Source of the DNA: Ovis canadensis
Taxonomy: Eukaryota; Chordata; Mammalia; Artiodactyla; Bovidae
Length of the DNA stretch: 64,000 bases
Assembly: GCF_042477335.2 (NCBI RefSeq)
Contig: NC_091255.1
Location: forward strand, 35,876,501 to 35,940,500
Direction: 5' to 3'
The position numbers and the translations under genes are program-made. Shown here in pieces: positions 45,201 through 54,200 of the stretch (position 1 is its first letter; every line of letters starts with the position of its first letter). Under the pieces are notes generated by a model. That model was not told the origin of the DNA. It made no database searches and was given only the letters and a program-made list of their open reading frames with translations.

Positions 45201-48200
45201 TTTTAGCTACTTGGCTTGCGAGACCTTAGTTGCCTGACCAGGGGTTGAACCTGGGCCAACAGCAATGGCAGGGCTAAGTTCTAACCACTGGACCACCAGG
45301 GAATCCTGGAGAAAACTAACCTCTTAATATTTTTCATAATCTTTCTTATAACCTTAGAAAGGGGTCTTTTAGGAAGAAATCTCTCTTACACCTAAAGAAA
45401 CATTTATTTGGAGCTCAACAATTTATCAATGTCTTTTTATTCCATTTAATTCAATACTTTTAATTAAAAATAGCATGATCTTATTTTGAAATAATTTTTT
45501 ATTTTTCTGTATATATATCTACAAGAAATGTCTAGAATAATATTTTCTCTAATGATAATGATTAGTGTCTACATGGTGGAATTTTAACGACATTTAAATT
45601 TTTATCTGTGTACTTTTCTGCATTGTTTCAGATATTTATAATTAACATAATTTTAACAAAAATAATAGTTGTTAATCTTTTAAAAATAAATACAAAATGT
45701 CAAAATTTAATTCTGGGTAATGGGAAGATGAATGATTATGAATTTCTTCTTTGTACTTTATTTTCAGTTTTTAAAGTTAAATAAATTATAAAGAGTAGTT
45801 ACAAAAGCACTAAAGAAAAAAACAGTGAAATTGTTCTTAGAGTAGGAATGACTTTTCTAACCATGTAGAAGTCAGAAACTAAGAAGTTTTAACAACATGA
45901 AAGCTATACATTTTTGAATGTAAACAACAATAAAAACTCAGCATAAACAAAACTGCAGGATAAATGAAAAATTAGGGGAGGGACTTCCCTGGAAGTCCAT
46001 CTCCTTTCTGCTTTTCCTATATCCTTTTCATTCCATTTAGCCATCCATCTGTCATTTATGGAGCATCTAGTATGTCCCAGTCACTGCTAGGTTCTAGAGA
46101 GAATACACAGTCTTTACCCTCAAGGAGTGCTCTCTGTATTTCCTCCACAACCCTCTGGATACAGAAACTGTTGTGTCCCTGACAAGAACAGGAAACATCT
46201 CGTGTTTCTTATATTTGGAGAAGGATCAGGATATGCTAAGGGGATGCGACCAGGGTTTCATGACTGAAGCTTCAGATTCCCTTGGGTAGCATGGCTGCTA
46301 TGGACCATAGCATAGCATGGACCCTGAACTCTGCTCTACTGTCTTCAATGCAGACCCAGAACCAGATTGTCTACTTCATTCGCCAAGCCCCGGTCCCCAT
46401 CACTCCAGAGAACTTTGAGGAGACGGTGCAGTTTGGGACAGTGCGGGGTGCCTACATCCCAGCCCTGCTTCGGCTGCTCAGTGGTGTCTTTGCCCCTCAG
46501 ATCTTTAAAAACACAACCTGGCCCGAGAGCATTCGAAATCATTTTGCTTCTCACCTGCACAGGTTCTTGGCCTGCCTGACAGGTGAGCGGAATGGCTGGG
46601 GTGCCTGCTGTCTCCCCAGTCCCCACCAATAGTTGAGCAAGTGAGGCAGGTGAGAGATTGATCCTGAGTACCTGCGTTGTTTGGCACAGAGTAGGTGCTT
46701 GGAATGTGTTTGCTGAATGAATGACACAGGGTCCGCAGTGTGCCTTCTAATCTGGATACAGTTTTCTGTGGTCCAACAGTTGCCCAGACTTGCTCAGAGT
46801 TGGAAATTTCCAAGAGTACATGTGGGGTTAGGGAAGCTGGAGGTAGTGTGGGGGTGGCAGGGGAGTGCATGTGTCCTGAAAGAGAGTGTTGAGGCCATTG
46901 TATTGCTCTCAGACCTCATTTTATGACAGTCTCTTATGACATCTCAACGAGGTTTTCCCTCTTGCTTTCTGCCATTTTCCTGATGTCAAAAAAGCATGAG
47001 TCCTAGTTTTTCCTGCCTGCTCTCCTGAGATGCACATAGCTCCTGGGCCCCGGATCATCAGCCATGATAGGAACTAGGGTGGCATAAACCCATCAACCTC
47101 TGTGAACTCTCCTGGTTCTTTCATTTCCTCAGACACTCGGTACAAGCTGGAGGGGCACACCGTCCTCTACATCCCCACAGAGGCCATGAACATGAAGCCT
47201 GAGGTGGTGGTTAAAGACAAAGAGCTGGTGCAGCGACTAGAGAGTGAGTGGCTGGCGTTGCTCCTGTGTCGGGGCTTCTGAGGGAGAGGAGTAGGGAGGG
47301 GCAGCCCAGAGGCTGGGACAGGAGGTGGGTTAGGAGGGCTCTGTTGGGGGTGGAGGGAAGGATGAAAGTGGGGAGCGCTGCAAGGAAATGCAAGAGGTTT
47401 TGTCCTCTCCCCGGCAGCCTCCATGATCCACTGGACACGGCAGATAAAGGAGGTGCTCAGTGCCCAGGAGTCGGTGGAGACAGGAGAAAACTTAGGTCCT
47501 TTGGAGGAGATTGAGTTTTGGCGCAACCGATGCATGGACCTGTCTGGCATCAGCAAACAGCTGGTGAAGCCGGGAGTGAAGCACATCGAGTCCATCCTGC
47601 GTCTCGCCAAGTCATCCTATCTGGCTCCCTTCATGAAGCTGGCCCAGCAGATCCAGGTTTGTGAGTGGATCGAAGGATGCAGACTTGGCAGAAAGTGCCC
47701 AGTGGTGGGGATAATGTAAGGCTCTAAGAAGAGAGAGTCAACATATTCATCAAACGCAGAGATAGAAGCACCCAGTGCTTGCACTTGGGCTTGTGGGATA
47801 GTATAAAAGTAGTAGAACACAAGGCCTCAAGGAGCTTATAGTTTAACTAGGGAGACATCTAGTTACTTAATAAATGTACTACGTTGAGTGCCCTCTAGAA
47901 GCCCAACCCCCACAATCCAGCTGAGAAGGAAGGCTAACACAAAAGAGATGACTGTGTGGCCTGGGGTCAAAGTCGAACCCATCCAGTTCAGCAAAGAGAG
48001 CTGCAAAAGAAACACTTTAAAAATTTATATTTGAGGGCTTCTTTGGTGGCTTAGGGGCTTCCCTTATGGCTCAGCTGGTAAAGAGTCTGCCTGCAATGTG
48101 GGAGAACTGGGTGTGATCCCTGGGTTGGGCAGCTCCCTTGTAGAAGGAAAAGGCTACCCACTCCAGTATTCTGGCCTGGAGAATTCCATGGACTGTATAG

Positions 48201-51200
48201 TCCATGGGGTCGCAAAGAGTTGAACACGACTGAGTGACTTTCACTTCACTTGGTGGCTCAGCGATAAAGAATCCGTTTGCCAATACAGGAGACGTGAGTT
48301 CGATCCCTGATCCAGTAAGATCCCACATGCCATGGAGCAACTAACTTCTTGTATCACAACTGTTGAGCCTGTGCTCTAGAGCCTGGGAGCCGCAACTCCT
48401 GAAGCCTCCAAACCCTAGAGCCTGTCCTCCACAACAAAAGTCGCTGCGATGAGAACCAGTGTGCCGCAACTAGAGAGTAGCCCCTGCTTGCCTAATTTAG
48501 AGAAAAGCCTGCGCAGCAACACAGATCCAGCATAGTCAGAACAAAATTTTTTAAAAAATTAAATTTTATATAATATGACAAGCTGATTATGTTAGTGTTG
48601 TGACACACAGAGATCAGAGATATCTGTAAAATACAGAGAGAGAAGCCATCTCTTCCTAGCAGGAATTTGAAACTGATATTCATGGAGGCCTGGTGTGCTG
48701 CAGTCCATGGGGTTGCAAAGAGTCGGACATGACTGAGTGACTGAACTGAACTGAAGGGAGTTTGGGGCTTCCCAGGTGGCGCTAGTGATAAAGAATTCAC
48801 CAGCCAATGCAGGAGCTGCCAGAAATATGGGTTCGATCCCTGGGTCGGGACCATCCCCTGGGGGTAGGAAATGGCAACCCACTCCAGTATTCTTGCCTGA
48901 AAAATTCCATGGAAAGAGGAATCTGTGGGTTACAGTCCATGGAGTTGCATGGAATTGGACACGATTATGCATGCACCAACACACTTTAAGGGGATTGAGC
49001 TATAGTTAGAGGGAGAAGTCTAAAATTCTCTTTGAGAACAAGGTAGTGAAAGGGGGGCTATGGTGGGAGCCATAAGGTGGGATGAATGCAAGTGATGTCC
49101 GGTCAGTTGATCAACAGCTCTTGAGCGTCTCCTTGGTGCAGAGTTCTTAGTTCAAGGGGAAAAGCTAGAGGAATTGACACGTAACCTGAGTTAGAAACTA
49201 GTCAGTGAGGAAAAGCAGGCATGCACACACTCTGGTCCCAAAGGGTTGCAGAGACCTGGGGTGATGAGGTCTATGTAGCGTTAACTGGGAACACTTCCTG
49301 GGAAAGGCAGATCGGTTGGAATTCGAGAAGGACCAGAAGCACTTGCTTTGAACCTGTGCTTTCCAGGAGCTAAGTCTTCTCCTGATTTCTCTTTACTACC
49401 AGGATGGCTCTCGTCAAGCACAGTCAAACCTGACTTTCTTGTCGATCCTGAAGGAGCCTTACCAGGAACTGGCATTCATGCGGCCAAAGGACATCTCTAG
49501 TAAACTCCCGAGGCTCATCAGCCTCATCCGTATCATCTGGGTCAACTCTCCCCACTACAATACTCGGGAGAGACTGACCTCCCTCTTCCGGAAGGTGTGT
49601 GTCTGCAGAGGGTGGGACAGAGGGTGGTGAGGGGGTGGCCATGTTGATAGCACGCAGATTTCTGGAGAAGGTGGAATTCACTGGGCAGATCTATGGTGAA
49701 AAGGTAGTGAGCAATGCCGTTCAGGTCGGACAGAGACCACAGGCCCTTTGCCTGCATCATCTGCTTTAGTGAGGCTCAGAGTTGGGACCTGGACTGGACA
49801 CTTTGCTTCCAGATGGATGAAGCCCAGATGGGAAGAGGGGGTCTTTGTGAAGAGGTGTTGATGGAGCACAGGGAGGGGGCCAGGAAGGACTGACTCCCAG
49901 GCTGAGTTGTACAGGAAGGAAAGACCTGCTCTTTCTCATTGCCGAAGATGGACCTTGCAGTGAGCGAGAGGCAGATATAGGAAGGAACACTGGCTTTTGA
50001 GGAGTAGAACCCGGCATATTTCATTGGGGGAGGGGCAAAGAGTGGGGAAAGGGCACTGAGCTGAGCACTGGCTGGAAATGAGGCGGGCAAATAAGGTGGA
50101 ACCCAGAGGTGCTACCAGGCGAGCAGTGGAGGACCAGGGATGAAAGGAGCCATGGGTATCAAGAGGCATGGTCTCGGGGGCTCCAAGAGAGGGTCAGTGC
50201 AACTAAGGCTGCGAACTGAGATTGTCGGGACTCCTCCCGCAGATGAGCAATGAGATCATTCGCCTGTGCTGCCATGCCATCTCCCTGGACCGCATCTTTG
50301 AGGGCTACGTCATCTCTAGCAAGGAGGACCTACAAGGCTGCATCTCTTGCTGTCACTCCTGGAAGGACCACTACCTTCGGGCTGTGCAGACACATACCCA
50401 GTACGACTTACCTGGACATCCTGTGTGTTACCGCTTGTCACTCCTGGAGCGGGGAGATTTCCAGCCCTTCTGCTTGTACTTTAAGCCTGTGGACTGAATT
50501 TTTTTTTTTCCTAGAGTTTTTACATGGTCCGAGTTTTCTCTCTGGATGCAGATATTCTAGCTCTCAGTCCTGGGTCTTCCGAACTCTAAGTAACCTCCCC
50601 TCCCTCAACCCAGGAATCCCTCCTGGTCTTTTCCTCCTTCCTTGGCTCTAAAGTCTAAAGTTTAATTGTGTGTAAACTTTCTCTTCTGGAGGAGGAAATG
50701 GCAACCCACTCGAGTATTCTGGCCTGGGAAATCCCATGGACAGAGGAGCCTAGAGGGCTACAGTCCATGTGGTCGCAAGAGCCAGACATGACTTAGAGAC
50801 TAAACCACCACCACCACCACCACCAAACTTTTTCTTAGAACCAAAATGTTTTCTTTTTCTCTCTGGCTCTCCTCACCTTGTGTTTCTTTACTTGGCGTTC
50901 AGAAAAACTGTTTCTAGGGGTCTCATTTTCTCAGGCTCCCTTTGAACCAGAACTCCTGGTTCTAGCCTGGCCTGGGGAGGTAAATGCCTCATGTTCCCGC
51001 TTCCAACTGATCAGTCTTTCTCACAACAGGTTCTCCACCCGGGGCTGGATCCTAGACCAGACCAGCATATTTGCCCAGGTCGATGCCTTTGTACAACGCT
51101 GCAAGGACCTCATCGAGGTAGGAAGACTGTCAGGGAGACAGAGCCCACAGCAGATGCTCCAGAATCCCGGCCCAGGGGCGAGGGAGCTGGGGCTGGGGGT

Positions 51201-54200
51201 GAGGCTACACACAAAACTTGCCTCTTTGGTTCTTATCACATGGCTGTGCACCTAGCCACCATCCTGTGCTCAGAGACTCTTGCCTGTTATCACTGCCTCC
51301 ATTCAGTTCAGTTCAATTCATTCGCTCAGTCATGTCCGCCTCTTTGCAACCCCATGGACTGCAGCACGCCAGGCTTCCCTGTCTATCACCAACTCCTGGA
51401 GTTTACTCAAACTCATATCCATCGAGTCAGTGATGCCATCCAACCATCTCATCCTCTTGTTGTCCCCTCTCCTCCTGCCTCTAATCTTCTCCAGCATCAG
51501 GGTCTTTGCCAATGAGTCAGTTCTTCGCATCAGGTAGCCAAAGTATTGGAGTTTTAGCTTTAGCATCAGTCCTTCCAATGAACATTCAGGACTGATTTCC
51601 TTTAGGATTGACTGGTTGGTTCTCCTTGCAGTCCAAGGGACTCCAAGAGTATTCTCCAGCACCACAGTTCAAAAGCATCAGTTCTTCGGTGCTCAGCTGT
51701 CTTTATGGTCCAACTCTCACATCCATACACAACTACTGGAAAAACCACAGCTTTGACTAGATGGACCTTTGTTAGCAAAGTAATGTCTCTGCTTTTTAAT
51801 ATGCTGTCTAGGTTGGTCATAGTTTTTATTCCAAGGAGCAATTGTCTTTTATTTTTTTTATTTTTTTAAATGTCTTTTAATTTCATGGCTGCATTCACCA
51901 TCTGCAGTGATTTTGGAGCCTAAGAAAATAAAGTCGCTCACTGTTTCCACTGTTTCCCCATCTATTTGCCGTGAAGTGATGGGACCAGATGCTATGATCT
52001 TCGTTTTTTGAATGTTGAGTTTAAAGCCAGCTTTTTCACTCTTCTCTTTCATTTTCATCAAGAGGCTCTTTAGTTCTTTTTCTGCCATAAGGGTGGTGTT
52101 ATCTATATATCTGAGGTTATTGATATTTCTCCTGGCAATCTTGATTCCAGCTTGTGCTCATCCAGCCCAGCATTTCACATGATGTACCCTGCATGTAAGT
52201 TAAATAAGCGGGGTGACAATATACAGCCTTGATGTACTCCTTTCCCTATTTGGAACCAGTCTGTTGTTCCATGTACAGTGCTAACTGTTGCTTCTTGACC
52301 TGCATACAGATTTCTCAGGAGGCAGGTAAGGTGATCTTGTATTCCCATCTCTAACAATTTTCCACAGTTTGTTACTTTGGCATAGTTAATAAAGCAGAAG
52401 TAGATGTTTTCCTGGAACTCTCTTGCTTTTTTGATGAGCCAGTAGATGTTGGCAATTTGATCTCTGGTTCCTCTGCCTTTTCTAAATCCAGCTTGAATAT
52501 CTGGAAGTTCTCAGTTCATGTACTTTTGGAGCTTGACTTGGAGAATTTTGAGCATTACTTTGCTAGTGAGATGAGTGCAATGGTGCGGTAGTTTGAGCAT
52601 TCTTTGGCATTGCCTTTCTTTGGGATTGGAATGAAAACTGACCTTTTCCGGTCCTGTGGCCACTGCTGAGTTTTCCAAATTTGCTGGCATATTGAGTGTA
52701 GCACTTTGACAGCATCATCTTTTAGGATTTCAGATAGCTCAATTGGAATTCCATCACATCCACTAGCTTTGTTCATAGTGATTCTTCCTAAGGCTCACTT
52801 GACTTCTCATTCCAGGATGCCTGGCTCTAGGTGAGTGATCACACCATCATGGTTATCTGGGTCATGAAGATCTTTTCTGTATAGTTTTTCTGTGTATTCT
52901 TGCCACCTCTTCTTAATATCTTCTGCTTCTGTTAGGTCCATACCATTTCTATTCTTTATTGCGCCCATCTTCACATGAAATGTTCCCTTGGTATCTCTAA
53001 TTTTTCTTGAAGAGATCTCTAGTCTTTCCCATTGTATTGTTTTCCTCTATTGCTTTGCATTGATCCCTGAGGAAGGCTTTCTTATCTCTCCTTGCTATTC
53101 TTTGGAACTCTGCATTCACAGGGGTATATTTTTCCTTTTCTCCTTTGTCTTTAGCTTCTCTTCTTTTCTCAACTATTTGTAAGGCCTCCTCAGACAACCA
53201 TTTTGTCTTTTTGCATTTCTTTTTCTTGGGGATGGTCTTGATCACTGCCTCCTGTACAATGTCACGGACCTCAGTCCATAGTTCTTCAGGCACTCTGTCT
53301 ATCAGATCTAATCCCTTGAATCTATTTGTCATTTCCACTGTATAATAATAAGGGATTTGATTTAGGTCATACCTGAATGGTCTAGTGGTTTTCCCTGCTT
53401 TCTTCAGTTTAAGTCTGAATTTGGCAATAAGAAGATCACAATCTGAGCCACAGTTAGCTCCCAGTCTTGTTTTTGCTGATAGAACTTCTCCATCTTCAGC
53501 TGCAAAGAATACAATCAATCTGATTTTGTTATTGACCATCTGGTGATGTCTATGTGTAGAGTCATCTCTTGTGTTGTTGGAAGAGAGTGTTTGCTATGAC
53601 CAGTGCATTCTGTTGGCAAAACTCTTATTAGCCTATGCCCTGCTTCATTTTGTACTCCAAGGCCAAATTTTTTTCATATTTCATTGTGCAGCTAAAATTC
53701 ACCCCAGAAGCCCGTTGCATCTGGTGGGTTCTCCTTAGATTTTTAGCCATTTTAAGCGAAACCAGTAGTGAGGGACAGGGAAGCCTGGTGTGCTGCAGTC
53801 CATGGAGTTGTAAAGAGTGGGACATGACTTAGCAACTGAACAACCACAACACAAGCTAAACCAAAGAACTTGGGACAGGAAGACTCAGACAGGAGGGCAG
53901 GAAGCCTCATGCTGACTTCTTTGCAGGTATGTGACTGTCAGTACCATTTTGCCCGCTGGGAAGATGGAAAGCAAGGTCCCCTCCCCTGCTTCTTCGGTGC
54001 CCAGGGGCCCCAGATAACACGGAACTTGCTGGAGATTGAGGACATCTTTCACAGAAACCTGCACGTGCTGCGAGCCGTCCGAGGGGGCATCCTGGACGTC
54101 AAGAACACCTCTTGGCACGAAGACTACAATAGGTGAGAGGGTCACAGACCACCCCCTCCATAGACAGGGAAGGGGGGCAGGGGAGAGCAGAGCGGAGTAT

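Larger units (their letters stand above)
38802..46353 (+). other. DNAH2: DNAH2 intron 3 (7.6 kb)
   Basis: Carries L2, tRNA SINE, BovB, L1 and Bov-tA copies (listed). 43420-45180 and 45325-46040 are AT-rich, unrecognised, probably very old L1-derived, and have no coding signal. Confidence 0.8.

Noticed and set aside
52175-52776. Reverse-transcriptase reading frames as a host gene
   Set aside because: They are fragments of one truncated, frame-broken BovB element.
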